A stretch of DNA of 58,351 bases, taken from Lentilactobacillus raoultii. Lineage in GTDB: Bacteria > Bacillota > Bacilli > Lactobacillales > Lactobacillaceae. Positions 32,605 to 41,220 of this stretch are shown piece by piece. Within the stretch, counting starts at the first letter, position 1, and each line of letters opens with the position of its first letter. The stretch covers positions 1 through 58,351 of the forward strand of contig NZ_LS423004.1 in assembly GCF_900411375.1 (NCBI RefSeq). Direction: 5' to 3'. A model generated the notes under the pieces. It saw nothing but the letters and a program-made list of their open reading frames with translations. It ran no database searches and was not told the origin of the DNA. The position numbers were made by a program, and so were the translations under genes.

Positions 32605-33426
32605 ATGGTAAATGAAACGGTACAGGCATTAACGATTGCCGGAACTGATAGTGGTGGCGGTGCCGGTGTGATGGCGGACATTAAAACCATGCAGGAACGT
32701 CACGTTTTCTCAGCAGCGGTTGTGGTGGCCGTGACAGCTCAAAATACCATTGGGGTGCAGGATTTTATGGCCATGCCTAAAAAAATGATCGATGAACAAT
32801 TCGCATCAGTGGCGGATGATTTAAAGATTCGCGCTTGTAAAACGGGAATGCTGGCTGATGTGCCAACGGTTGAATCAGTCGTTGAAAACTTAAAGAAATA
32901 TGATTTGGGGCCGCTAACGGTTGACCCGGTGATGATCGCCAAGGGTGGTGCCCGGCTATTATCGGAAGATGCCATTGCGACGGTTCGCGAAAAGTTATTG
33001 CCGTTAGCAGATATTTTGACCCCTAATCTCCCTGAAGCAGAAGAATTGGCGGGTATGAAGATTGAAACCCGGGATCAAATGATGCAAGCGGCTAAAAAGC
33101 TTCAGCAGTTGGGTGTTAAAAACGTTTTGATTAAGGGTGGCCATCAGGAAACCACGAAAGAATCAGCTGATTTTGTTTTATTGGAAAATGGTCATTCCTT
33201 CTGGGTTAGTTCGCCAAGAATTAAAACCAACCGAACTCATGGCACTGGTGATACGCTGTCATCTTGCATTACAGCTGAGCTGGCTAAAGGCCATGACGTT
33301 GAAACGGCTATTCGAACTGGTAAAAAGTACGTTCAAGCAACAATTGCCAATGGCATTCAGGTTGGTCACGGCCATGGGCCACTAAATCACTGGGCCACTT
33401 TCGACGAAGCGGGTGATCACCAATGA
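32605..33426 (+). CDS. thiD: Hydroxymethylpyrimidine/phosphomethylpyrimidine kinase
   Basis: Phosphorylates HMP and HMP-phosphate to HMP-PP. 273 residues with ALTIAGTDSGGGAGVMADIKT (substrate site), the central TPNLPEAEEL and the C-terminal RTHGTGDTLSSCITAELAKGHD with catalytic Asp. The ATG at 32605 with AGAGG 8 nt upstream is preferred over the TTG at 32587. The stop overlaps the thiE start (ATGA), indicating translational coupling. Confidence 0.95.
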   Translation: MVNETVQALTIAGTDSGGGAGVMADIKTMQERHVFSAAVVVAVTAQNTIGVQDFMAMPKKMIDEQFASVADDLKIRACKTGMLADVPTVESVVENLKKYDLGPLTVDPVMIAKGGARLLSEDAIATVREKLLPLADILTPNLPEAEELAGMKIETRDQMMQAAKKLQQLGVKNVLIKGGHQETTKESADFVLLENGHSFWVSSPRIKTNRTHGTGDTLSSCITAELAKGHDVETAIRTGKKYVQATIANGIQVGHGHGPLNHWATFDEAGDHQ

Positions 33427-34076
33427 CAATGCCTTTTAAAACGCCAATCTTGCGAGCCTATTTTATTGCCGGCACGCAGGATATTAAAGACCCAAATTTG
33501 ACATTACCAGAAGTCCTTACTCAAGCACTAAAAGCGGGCATCACAGCGTTTCAATACCGGGAAAAGGGCCCCGGCTCACTTGATGCCACCGCAAAAGTGA
33601 AAATGGCGGAAACCTTAAGAGACTTATGTACCACTTATCGGGTACCCTTTATTGTGGATGATGATGTTGCATTAGCTCGTGAAGTTGGTGCTGACGGGAT
33701 CCACGTGGGCCAAAAGGATGAACGGGTCACTTCTGTCATCCAAGAGGTAGGTCAGACCATGTTTGTTGGCCTATCCTGTGACACTGAAGAGCAAGTCAAA
33801 GTGGCTAATCAAACGTCAGGGATTAGTTATCTTGGAAGCGGCCCGGTTTATCCAACTGGTTCAAAAGCGGATGCTGATCCCGTTATTGGGGTGACTGGTT
33901 TGAAAAAACTGGTCAAGCTCAGTCAGCGGCCGGTAGTCGCCATTGGTGGCATTACAGAGGAAAATATTGCCGAATTGCCGGATACCGGTGCGGCTGGAGC
34001 AGCAGTAATTTCGATGATTGCGCAAAGCTCGGACATCACTCAAACCGTCAAGCGAATGCGGACAGTGTTTGGTTAA
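33423..34076 (+). CDS. thiE: Thiamine-phosphate synthase
   Basis: Couples HMP-PP and thiazole phosphate to thiamine phosphate. The 217-residue TIM barrel has FQYREKGPGS (pyrophosphate binding), FIVDDDVALAREVGADGIHVGQKD with the Mg-binding Asp residues, YLGSGPVYPTGSKADAD and VVAIGGITEEN. It overlaps thiD by 4 bp and ends the thiamine operon; repeat array 5 begins 2 bp after its stop codon. Confidence 0.95.
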   Translation: MTMPFKTPILRAYFIAGTQDIKDPNLTLPEVLTQALKAGITAFQYREKGPGSLDATAKVKMAETLRDLCTTYRVPFIVDDDVALAREVGADGIHVGQKDERVTSVIQEVGQTMFVGLSCDTEEQVKVANQTSGISYLGSGPVYPTGSKADADPVIGVTGLKKLVKLSQRPVVAIGGITEENIAELPDTGAAGAAVISMIAQSSDITQTVKRMRTVFG

Positions 34077-34077
34077 A

Positions 34078-34228
34078 ATGCTAAGCGTTTGGCTTCGCTC
34101 ACTGAATATAGGACAGCTACACCAAACAGCATCATTCCATATAAGGGATCGATTGGAAAAATCCAAGCCCGGGATTTCCCCAATCGACGCCTTATATTCC
34201 AGATGCTAAGCGTTTGGCTTCGCTCACT
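34078..34228 (-). repeat. Covarying hairpin repeat, array 5 (one unit between two identical 26-bp direct repeats)
   Basis: The minimal array. A 26-bp sequence at 34078-34103 recurs exactly at 34203-34228, 125 bp apart, enclosing one hairpin: CCAAAC/GTTTGG, AGCATC/GATGCT, ATATAAGG/CCTTATAT, TCGATTGG/CCAATCGA, AAATCC/GGATTT. Both arms of the outer helix carry the A/T variant instead of G/C seen in most copies. It starts 2 bp after the thiE stop. Confidence 0.92.
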
Positions 34229-34257
34229 TTGCTAATTTTCCCCCATTACCGTATGAT
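34229..34257 (+). promoter_or_regulatory. Promoter of the HEPN-like gene
   Basis: TTGCTA (34229-34234), 17 bp, TATGAT (34252-34257), about 38 bp before the ATG at 34295. It directly abuts the right-hand direct repeat of array 5. Confidence 0.6.
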
Positions 34258-34294
34258 TAAGGTAGTAATTCTTAACGAATGGCAGTGAGAATAA

Positions 34295-35127
34295 ATGGCG
34301 ACTCAATCATCGCGGAGCCTCTCCGCACAATTTCGTAAAATACAGGAACAAATTGATAAAGGTAAACCCGGGAAGATCATCGCCAATACTAAGCTAAATG
34401 GCAATCAGCACCGGTTTCGGGTTCAATCCCATGGTAAAGCGATTGATTTCAATGGGCCTGAATGGCTGGTTGACAGCTTTCGTCAGGCGAGTGAAAGTGG
34501 TCGTCAACTGGAAGATCGGTATCCGGCTCATAAGACCTTTTTTGAACGGATTGCCAAGCTGCACTGGTCGTGGATTGATCAAATGCCACTGGATGTCAAT
34601 CGAATCGATCAGTTGTTGGAATTAGATAATCAGGCACTGAATCAAGTGTTTGTGGACACTGACTGCTAAATCAGAATTTGGATGATTTGGCAGCGGCTTT
34701 AGATAGTGGTCATGCCAAACAAATTAGAATTATCAAACGGTTGCTGGGGGAGTCCCGTGACAATTACATCGTGTTGTTTAACGTGTTGTTTTCAATCTTG
34801 GAAATGGTGACGGTCCAAAAATACGGCAAGTCACGAACGGCAACGTGGAATTATAACCCATCATTAAATGAAATTAAGCGAATTAACGAGCAGATCAAAA
34901 CCGACCGCCATAAACAATTTGGCCGACTGCTTGAACTTAACGAATTGGATGTGTTATCCGGATTATATAAATTTTTTGATTTTAATTCCTATAATCTGGA
35001 GACAATGCCTTATTCCAGGCATACGGTTGAACACGGAAAGTTTGATCCAAACAATTACACGTTTACTGAATTTATGCAGTTAGTGATTCTAACCCGTAAC
35101 ATTGCGGTTTCACTTCAGGACAATTAA
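34295..35127 (+). pseudogene. HEPN-like protein gene split by a frameshift
   Basis: Frame 1 (34295-34669) gives 124 residues ending QVFVDTDC. A second frame continues to 35127 (from TTG 34678, 149 residues) but is open back to 34663 and reads LLNQNLDDLAAALDS. One extra C at ~34663 would fuse both into ~277 residues, so a 1-base deletion or sequencing error is likely. The C-terminal part ends with SRHTVEHGKFDPNNYTF, an R-x4-H motif followed by HG as in HEPN domains, many of which are RNases in toxin or phage-defence proteins. The N-terminal half is unrecognised. If the split is real, the HEPN half may be inactive or separately made. Confidence 0.65.
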
Positions 35128-35161
35128 GCTTGGTTTGCCCTTATTCATTTTTGAACAATTA

Positions 35162-35206
35162 ACAGATGGTCTTGACTAGTCGAATAGTTGAGGCCATCTG
35201 TTTTTG
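35162..35206 (+). terminator. Terminator of the HEPN-like gene
   Basis: ACAGATGG (35162-35169) pairs with CCATCTGT (35193-35200), followed by TTTTT. Confidence 0.85.
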
Positions 35207-35255
35207 AGTGAAGCTATTAGCTAACGGTTTTCAATCACATTCATTTTTTAAAAAA

Positions 35256-35272
35256 TGTTACACTGTAGTTAC
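35256..35272 (+). promoter_or_regulatory. WalR-like box before the secreted protein gene
   Basis: TGTTAC, 5 nt, AGTTAC deviates in one base from the WalR consensus of two TGTWAH hexamers 5 nt apart. Suggestive only. Confidence 0.3.
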
Positions 35273-35397
35273 TTGCTGATTACATTTATTGGGTTTCAAT
35301 GAAAACGGAGGCGTAAGCCTTGTACTTTTTCGTTAAACTCGTTATAAATGAATATGAGTCATTTATTTTTTATTTCAAATTAAGGTGGGGATATGTA

Positions 35398-36969
35398 ATG
35401 AAGGGACATTTTAAGTTTGCTGTGCTGACAGCACTCTTATTTGCGTCCGCCGGAATATTCGGAATCGCTGCTAACGCCAACGCTGACGTTATCGATGAAC
35501 CCGGCTCGGCTGGCTCAATCAAACAAGTTAATGCCGGTAACGTGTTAAAGGACTATGACGAAGAATCTCTTAATACGGTCAATAATGATACACCACAGGG
35601 GAATACATCCAGAAAGTACGCTAAGTATGATCTTGACCCAACTGGCTATAACTATACGAACTCCTACTCAACAATTGCTGGCAGTTCACAATCCAATACA
35701 TTTAAGACCAAGTGGTTTTTGCCGGATGGTTTTAACGTTTCCGACTTGCAACATGGGAACTTCCAAAGTGTCACCATGGATGATAGTGGGAACGTTTACT
35801 TCGTTGAATCAAACGGTACCAATACCAATCAAGGGGCGATTGTTAAATTTAACATGGCCAAACTCCAGCAGCTTGGTGTTAACAATCAGCCTTTAGCCCT
35901 CTGGCAAGCGTTTGATTACTTCAATCCGTATACGACTGATGGTCAAGCACATAACCAGGAATATGAGGATGCGTACAATCAAATGAAGGGGTCATTTGAT
36001 CAAATCAAGACATTAAATAATACGCTGAACCAAAACAAATCTTGGCAAAACAACCAGGTCAACTATCAGAAGAATGCGCAAAAGTGGTATTATTACTGGA
36101 AGAATAAGAGGGCCAAGAACCAGAAGATTGTCAAATCAGCCAAGTACTCCTATACTTCCAAGCAAAAAGCCAAAAAAGTTGTTAAACAGGCAACTGCCAA
36201 GATGGCGCAATGGATGAAGTCTTATCAGATGCATAAGAAGAAAGTTGCTAATTACGACAAGAAGATTGCTTCCATCCAAAATCAAATTAATACGTATCAG
36301 AGTCAGGTTGATGCGGTTAAGTCGCAGAATCCTGAAATGTTTAAATACGTTGATATTGCCCAAACGGCGCAGTTGTCTCCAGAAGTTGATATTGGTCACG
36401 GGCAAACGTTAGCCTTTAATCCGCAAAATAAACACATTTATTTAGCTGAAGATAATACGTTAAGCGATTTGAAGAGTCGTGATGAAAACAACACTGTTCT
36501 TGAAATGGATCCGAATACGCTAAAACCAATTCGCGAGTACAACTTCAAGATGTATCATGGTGACAGTGCCAACCTACAGCTTCATACATTGGCTTTTGAT
36601 AAGAATGGCAATGCTTATTGGGGCCGTAAATATGGCAAAGGGTATATTCTCTTCTATGGTCGCTTAGATGAAAACGGCGTGTCCTTCCAAGCTTCTCAAA
36701 ACATGGTCGGTAACCGTGGCGGCAGTACCAATCAAGGGATGAGTTATAATCCACAAAATGACCGGGTTTACTTCGTCTCTGATGATATTTTGACGTCAAT
36801 TCCGGCTGATAAGGTTCGCAACAGTGACTTTAATGCCGATGACATTCATTATCAGGCTTTTGATTCCAAACGTGAATTTGAAAGCTTAACGTTTGATCAA
36901 GATGGTTATGGCTACCTCTTGGCATTGTGGCCACCTGAGTTAATGCAGTCGACGTCACCGTTAAATTAA
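35398..36969 (+). CDS. Secreted protein with coiled coil and beta-propeller-like region
   Basis: 523 residues from ATG 35398 (RBS AAGGTGGGG). A Sec signal peptide (MKGHFKFAVLTALLFASAGI, cleavage near ANANA/D) is followed by an Asn-rich segment with strands such as DDSGNVYFVESNGTN, a lysine-rich helical/coiled-coil insert (~225-320), and further strands with AFDKNGNAYWGRKYGKG and LTFDQDGYGYLLAL. The D.xGN.Y motifs recall NHL/YVTN-type propeller blades. No sortase signal, so it is probably released or loosely held at the wall. Function unknown. TTG at 35320 has no support. Confidence 0.75.
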   Translation: MKGHFKFAVLTALLFASAGIFGIAANANADVIDEPGSAGSIKQVNAGNVLKDYDEESLNTVNNDTPQGNTSRKYAKYDLDPTGYNYTNSYSTIAGSSQSNTFKTKWFLPDGFNVSDLQHGNFQSVTMDDSGNVYFVESNGTNTNQGAIVKFNMAKLQQLGVNNQPLALWQAFDYFNPYTTDGQAHNQEYEDAYNQMKGSFDQIKTLNNTLNQNKSWQNNQVNYQKNAQKWYYYWKNKRAKNQKIVKSAKYSYTSKQKAKKVVKQATAKMAQWMKSYQMHKKKVANYDKKIASIQNQINTYQSQVDAVKSQNPEMFKYVDIAQTAQLSPEVDIGHGQTLAFNPQNKHIYLAEDNTLSDLKSRDENNTVLEMDPNTLKPIREYNFKMYHGDSANLQLHTLAFDKNGNAYWGRKYGKGYILFYGRLDENGVSFQASQNMVGNRGGSTNQGMSYNPQNDRVYFVSDDILTSIPADKVRNSDFNADDIHYQAFDSKREFESLTFDQDGYGYLLALWPPELMQSTSPLN

Positions 36970-37012
36970 TGGATCGGTGATCCGATAGATTTATAATAAT
37001 GGAATAATTTTA

Positions 37013-37057
37013 AAACACCCGTCTGATGTGTAATTAGCATGACACGGGTGTTTTTTT
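37013..37057 (+). terminator. Terminator of the secreted protein gene
   Basis: AAACACCCGT (37013-37022) pairs with ACGGGTGTTT (about 37044-37053), followed by TTTT. Confidence 0.85.
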
Positions 37058-37114
37058 ATGTAAAAAATGATCAAAAGTATGATGAATTTTATTCTAATCA
37101 TATTAAAAAATATA

Positions 37115-37144
37115 TTGACAATCGTAATAATCACCCCGTATACT
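37115..37144 (+). promoter_or_regulatory. Promoter of the siderophore uptake operon
   Basis: TTGACA (37115-37120), 18 bp, TATACT (37139-37144). The spacer is AT-rich (ATCGTAATAATCA), a possible iron-regulator site, though no clear Fur box was found. Confidence 0.7.
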
Positions 37145-37165
37145 TAGCATATCAATTTTAGTGGG

Positions 37166-37206
37166 GGAGGCGATAGCACACGTTTTAATGGGCCAGCCTC
37201 TTTTTT
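37166..37206 (+). terminator. Leader terminator (attenuator candidate) upstream of fhuC
   Basis: GAGGC (37167-37171) pairs with GCCTC (37196-37200) and is followed by TTTTTT, only about 20 nt after the expected start of transcription and 72 nt before fhuC. It would end most transcripts unless prevented, or else terminate a ~55-nt RNA. Confidence 0.55.
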
Positions 37207-37278
37207 ATTATTTAATTGTGTAAAATTAAAATGGTGAGAATGGCCTATCTGGAAAATAAGTTAAAGGAGTTGATTGGG

Positions 37279-37995
37279 ATGAATCAAATTTTAAAAGCGA
37301 CTGACTTAACAGCCGGCTATGGTCGTAAAGTGATTATCGATCATCAAGATATTTCGATCCCTGATGGTCAAATTACCGGCTTGATTGGGCCAAACGGCAG
37401 CGGCAAGTCAACTTTATTCAACACGTTAAATGGTTTTGAAGCGCCGATTGACGGAACAGTGGCATTAGCCGGCAAGCCGATCACAACGTTCAATGCCCGT
37501 CAACGAGCTCAACAAATTGCCTGCCTGCCGCAGCGCACGATGATTCCGGAAGGCGTCACGGTTTTTGAATTGGTATCGTATGGCCGTTATTGTCGACAAC
37601 GTGGGCTGCATCGGCTATCTAAGGCCGACCGATCTATCATTCATGATGCCATCCAGGCAGTGCACATGACTGAAATGACTAACGAGTTATTAACCAATCT
37701 CTCCGGTGGCCAGCAGCAGCGGGCGCTGATTGCCATGACACTGGCGCAGGACAGCCGAATTCTAATGCTGGATGAGCCGACTACATATTTGGATTTAACT
37801 AACCAGTTAGAAATTTTGAATCTTTTAAGAGAATTAAATCAGCAATTTCAAAAAACGATTATCGTGGTACTGCACGATTTAAACGAGGCTGCCAGATACT
37901 GTGACCATTTGATTTGTCTGGTTAATGGTCGGGTGAAGGCTACGGGGACCCCCAACGGATGTGATTACCGAGTCAATTTTGGCCGAAGTTTTTAA
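37279..37995 (+). CDS. fhuC: Iron-siderophore ABC transporter ATPase, frameshifted near the C-terminus
   Basis: FepC/FhuC-type ATPase. Walker A GPNGSGKST, signature LSGGQQQRALIAM, Walker B ILMLDEPTTYLDL and the switch His in VVLHDLN are intact. The frame ends after KATGTPNGCDYRVNFGRSF. With one C removed from the C5 run at 37949-37953, it continues as TPTDVITESILAEVFKVNGE... to a TGA at 38069-38071, which then overlaps the fhuB ATG (38068) exactly as the other genes of this operon overlap. So the frameshift is either very recent or a sequencing error. ATG 37279 follows AAAGGAG. Confidence 0.92.
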   Translation: MNQILKATDLTAGYGRKVIIDHQDISIPDGQITGLIGPNGSGKSTLFNTLNGFEAPIDGTVALAGKPITTFNARQRAQQIACLPQRTMIPEGVTVFELVSYGRYCRQRGLHRLSKADRSIIHDAIQAVHMTEMTNELLTNLSGGQQQRALIAMTLAQDSRILMLDEPTTYLDLTNQLEILNLLRELNQQFQKTIIVVLHDLNEAARYCDHLICLVNGRVKATGTPNGCDYRVNFGRSF

Positions 37996-38067
37996 AGTTA
38001 ATGGCGAAATTCGTCATGATCATGGATGCCCCCAGATCATGAACTGTCAGACACTGGCGACGTCATC

Positions 38068-39051
38068 ATGAGAATGCGTCGACCGATTTTTTGGATGGGG
38101 GTTCTGTTGGTTGGATTGGTCCTGGCGGGATTTCTGGACACACTGGGCGGCCCCAAATGGTATGGATTTTCCGAATTATGGCAACCAACCTCACGATTGG
38201 CCGCCCAGGTCTTATGGGAAATTCGGGTGCCCCGGATGTTAGCGGCACTGCTGGTAGGATTATTACTATCAGTTGGCGGCCTGTTATTGCAGACCATCTC
38301 CCATAACCCGTTGGCAGATCCATCGATTATTGGGGTGAATGCCGGGGCTAACCTGGCATTGATTATCGGTGGTCTAACAGGCATAACGCTGACGGTTTTA
38401 AATGCCTTTTGGTTGGCAATTCTGGGCGCCATGACAGCCTTTTTAATGATCATTGCGCTGTCACTAAGTAAACGGGGATTTGATCCACTAAGGCTGTTAT
38501 TGGGTGGCACAGTTTTTTCAGGATTTATTAGTAGCCTTTCAATGGCACTGAGCTTAATGACCAATACCAGTCAACAATTTCGTGTGATTTTAGTTGGCGG
38601 TTTCAGTGGTACCAACTATCAGCAAGTATTACTTTTGGGACTTGTCGCGATCGTTGTTCTGGTCGGCGTTAGGCTGTTTGCGACTGCCTTCACGCTTTTA
38701 GGACTGGATCAACAAACAACCGTTGGACTGGGAATTTCAGTGAAGCATCTCATGACCATTGCCATTATTTTAATTGTTTTAGCGGCTGGTAGTTCAGTCG
38801 CGGTTGGCGGCAACATTGGTTTTGTCGGTTTGGGAGTGCCTCAGATGGTGAACTTCCTTCATCCAGGTTCCTTTAAGGCCAACGTTTTTCCGGTGGCGGT
38901 TTGTGGAGGTATTTTTATGTTACTGGCCGATTGGGTTGCCAAGACGGCTATTAGTTCAGTTGAATTGCCGTTGTCAGCTTTAAGTGCCATCGTTGGTGGC
39001 ATTTGCCTCTTCATTTTGGTCATGGTCAAACAAAAGGTGGTGACATCATGA
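38068..39051 (+). CDS. fhuB: FecCD-family siderophore permease
   Basis: 327 residues with about ten membrane helices. Family motifs: RVPRMLAALLVGLLLSVGGLLLQ, NPLADPSIIGVNAGANLA and GNIGFVGLGVPQMVNF (ATPase-contact loop). It forms one half of the permease dimer for ferric siderophore or haem-type uptake. The start at 38068 gives the ATGA overlap with the repaired fhuC frame, and its own stop overlaps the next gene by 4 bp. Confidence 0.92.
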   Translation: MRMRRPIFWMGVLLVGLVLAGFLDTLGGPKWYGFSELWQPTSRLAAQVLWEIRVPRMLAALLVGLLLSVGGLLLQTISHNPLADPSIIGVNAGANLALIIGGLTGITLTVLNAFWLAILGAMTAFLMIIALSLSKRGFDPLRLLLGGTVFSGFISSLSMALSLMTNTSQQFRVILVGGFSGTNYQQVLLLGLVAIVVLVGVRLFATAFTLLGLDQQTTVGLGISVKHLMTIAIILIVLAAGSSVAVGGNIGFVGLGVPQMVNFLHPGSFKANVFPVAVCGGIFMLLADWVAKTAISSVELPLSALSAIVGGICLFILVMVKQKVVTS

Positions 39052-40058
39052 CGCGACGGCGACGCGCAATCGGCATTCTAATTGGGTTAGCAGGACTTTG
39101 GCTATTTCTTGGCTTAGCTTTGTTAGTTGTTGGTGATATTAAACTGAATAGTTTAGAAGTTGTGAAATCGCTGATCGGCGTCAGCACTGATTTCACCACT
39201 AATTTTGTAGTTTGGCAGCTCAGACTTCCTGGGCTTTTGGCAGCTATAATTACTGGTGGTGAGTTAGCCGTTAGCGGCTTGATCCTTCAGGTAATCACCA
39301 AGAATTCGTTAGCGGACTCCAGTATTCTTGGGATTAACGCCGGTGCCAGTCTTGGTGTTGTGGCTGCAACGTTTATTGCAGGCATCGTCGGTAGCCGGTT
39401 GGGATCATCATGGCTATTGATTGCAGCGCTCTTGGGTGGCCTGGCCAGTTCAGGGTTGTTGATGCTGGTGAATCGACAACAGTCAGCTATTCGGACACTA
39501 CTGGCCGGTGTTGCGTTGACTGCTGTTTTAAACGGAATCATTTTGATGCTGGAGTTGGAAATGAACCAGTTTGATTTTGATAAAGTGCTGGTTTGGCTAA
39601 ATGGCAGTTTTTGGAATCTTGGCTTATCGTTTTTGTCGGTTCAGCTGATCATCTGTGCAGGTTTATTGGTCTTGGCTGAATTTCTGGTGCCGACATTAAA
39701 TGCACTGACTCTGGGCAATCGAGGTGCTTACGGGATTGGTGTCAACGTAAAGCTGATTAACAACGTTTTAATGGGAATTGCCATTCTATGCGCGACGGGG
39801 GCGGTCTTGGTTGGCGGCGCTATCAGCTTTGTAGGCCTGATGGCACCAAACATTGGCCGAAAGCTGGTGGGGCAACGAATGAAGTACCTATTGCCGGTTA
39901 GCTGGTTAATCGGCTGTAGTTTGATGATGCTGGCCCAGCTGGTTGCCACCAATGCGTTTGGTAAAACGGCACTGCCGGTGGGACTGGTGGCCTCAGCGGT
40001 TACGATGCCATATTTCATTTATCTATTATTTTCAGAAAGGTTTGATGACAACAAATGA
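39048..40058 (+). CDS. fhuG: FecCD-family siderophore permease, second subunit
   Basis: 336 residues, ten predicted helices, with RLPGLLAAIITGGELAVSGLILQ, NSLADSSILGINAGASLG and GAISFVGLMAPNIGRKLVG. It pairs with the previous permease. ATGA overlaps at both ends (with fhuB and with the lipoprotein gene) show a tightly coupled operon. Confidence 0.92.
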   Translation: MTRRRRAIGILIGLAGLWLFLGLALLVVGDIKLNSLEVVKSLIGVSTDFTTNFVVWQLRLPGLLAAIITGGELAVSGLILQVITKNSLADSSILGINAGASLGVVAATFIAGIVGSRLGSSWLLIAALLGGLASSGLLMLVNRQQSAIRTLLAGVALTAVLNGIILMLELEMNQFDFDKVLVWLNGSFWNLGLSFLSVQLIICAGLLVLAEFLVPTLNALTLGNRGAYGIGVNVKLINNVLMGIAILCATGAVLVGGAISFVGLMAPNIGRKLVGQRMKYLLPVSWLIGCSLMMLAQLVATNAFGKTALPVGLVASAVTMPYFIYLLFSERFDDNK

Positions 40059-41020
40059 AAAAACAAATTACATATTTAAAATTACTGGGAGTTATGATAC
40101 TGGCAGTCTTATTTTTAACGGGATGTGGTAACGGCAATGCCAACCAGTCGACAACTAAAACGTCGACCAGCACCCGGGTGATTGACACCTCAACGGGCAA
40201 GGTGAAGATTCCGACACATCCAAAGCGGATTGTGACAAATGTTTATACTGGAGATGTCTTATCATTGGGTGGTCATGTTGTGGGGGCAACGTCAATTGAT
40301 TTTGCCAGTCCATACATCACAAAAAGCCAAAAGAAATCGATCACCAATCTGGGCCTGACCTTGAAGCCAGAGGCAGTTTTGAAGTTAAAGCCGGACTTAG
40401 TGGTGACTTCAAATGAAGCAGATGTCAAAGCATTGAAGAAGATTGCTCCGGTCGTTTACATTCCGTATGGGACTACTGGAAATATTAGGCAAACAGCGAC
40501 TAAATTTGGGCAGGTGCTAAATCGGCAAAAACAGGCCAAGAGTTGGATCACCAAATTTAATCGTCAGTCAACCGATCAGGCAGCGCGGCTAACTAAGGCG
40601 GGAATTAAGCCAAGCAAAACAACTGTTGGGATCTACGACATGCAGAACGGAAAATTATTTGTTGATGGAGCCAAATGGGGTCGCGGCGGTCAAGCGCTTG
40701 TGACCGGTTTGGGGTTCAAACTACCAACATCGATTCAAAAAATCGATCAAGGCGCCGGCTTTAAACAGGTTTCGCTGGAATCCTTGAAAAAGTATTCAGC
40801 AGATTGGTTGTTTTTTACTAATACAACCAGTGGGAAATCCAATAACAAACAGGCCATCGCCGATTTGAAATCAAATCCAGTGTGGCAAAGCTTGCCGGCA
40901 GTTAGAGCGGGCCACGTGGTTGAGCTTCCGGAAAATAAACTGTATTATTTTGACCCAACGGCAGTATACCAGCAGTTAAAGTTGGTGACGGATGCAATGT
41001 TGAAGAATGAGTCGCATTAA
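40055..41020 (+). CDS. fhuD: Siderophore-binding lipoprotein
   Basis: The extracellular receptor of the ABC system, tethered by lipid. 321 residues: signal peptide with lipobox LFLTGC (Cys ~24), a Ser/Thr-rich linker, then a class III binding-protein fold with KIPTHPKRIVTNVYTGDVLSLGGHVVGA, KPDLVVTSNE and WLFFTNTTSGK. Hydroxamate-type siderophores (ferrichrome) are the usual ligands, taken from outside since no biosynthesis genes are seen. It overlaps the permease gene by 4 bp. Confidence 0.92.
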   Translation: MKKQITYLKLLGVMILAVLFLTGCGNGNANQSTTKTSTSTRVIDTSTGKVKIPTHPKRIVTNVYTGDVLSLGGHVVGATSIDFASPYITKSQKKSITNLGLTLKPEAVLKLKPDLVVTSNEADVKALKKIAPVVYIPYGTTGNIRQTATKFGQVLNRQKQAKSWITKFNRQSTDQAARLTKAGIKPSKTTVGIYDMQNGKLFVDGAKWGRGGQALVTGLGFKLPTSIQKIDQGAGFKQVSLESLKKYSADWLFFTNTTSGKSNNKQAIADLKSNPVWQSLPAVRAGHVVELPENKLYYFDPTAVYQQLKLVTDAMLKNESH

Positions 41021-41044
41021 TTTAAAATCAGATTATTATCATTC

Positions 41045-41082
41045 ATGACCGGTAAACAGCCACTTTGGCAGCTGCCGGTCAT
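41045..41082 (+). terminator. Hairpin after the siderophore operon
   Basis: ATGACCGG (41045-41052) pairs with CCGGTCAT (41075-41082). The T-run after it is weak. Confidence 0.5.
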
Positions 41083-41220
41083 GATTGTGCTCAAAGTAAT
41101 TGTTGACTGAGAGAACATAATGGTTGGAAATTGAGATGAGCCACTATTCCCAAATCTGGTGTTTTGCGCTACAATACACCGAGTACAGGTATTTCCCGAT
41201 TTAGAAGAACGGAGGAGAAA

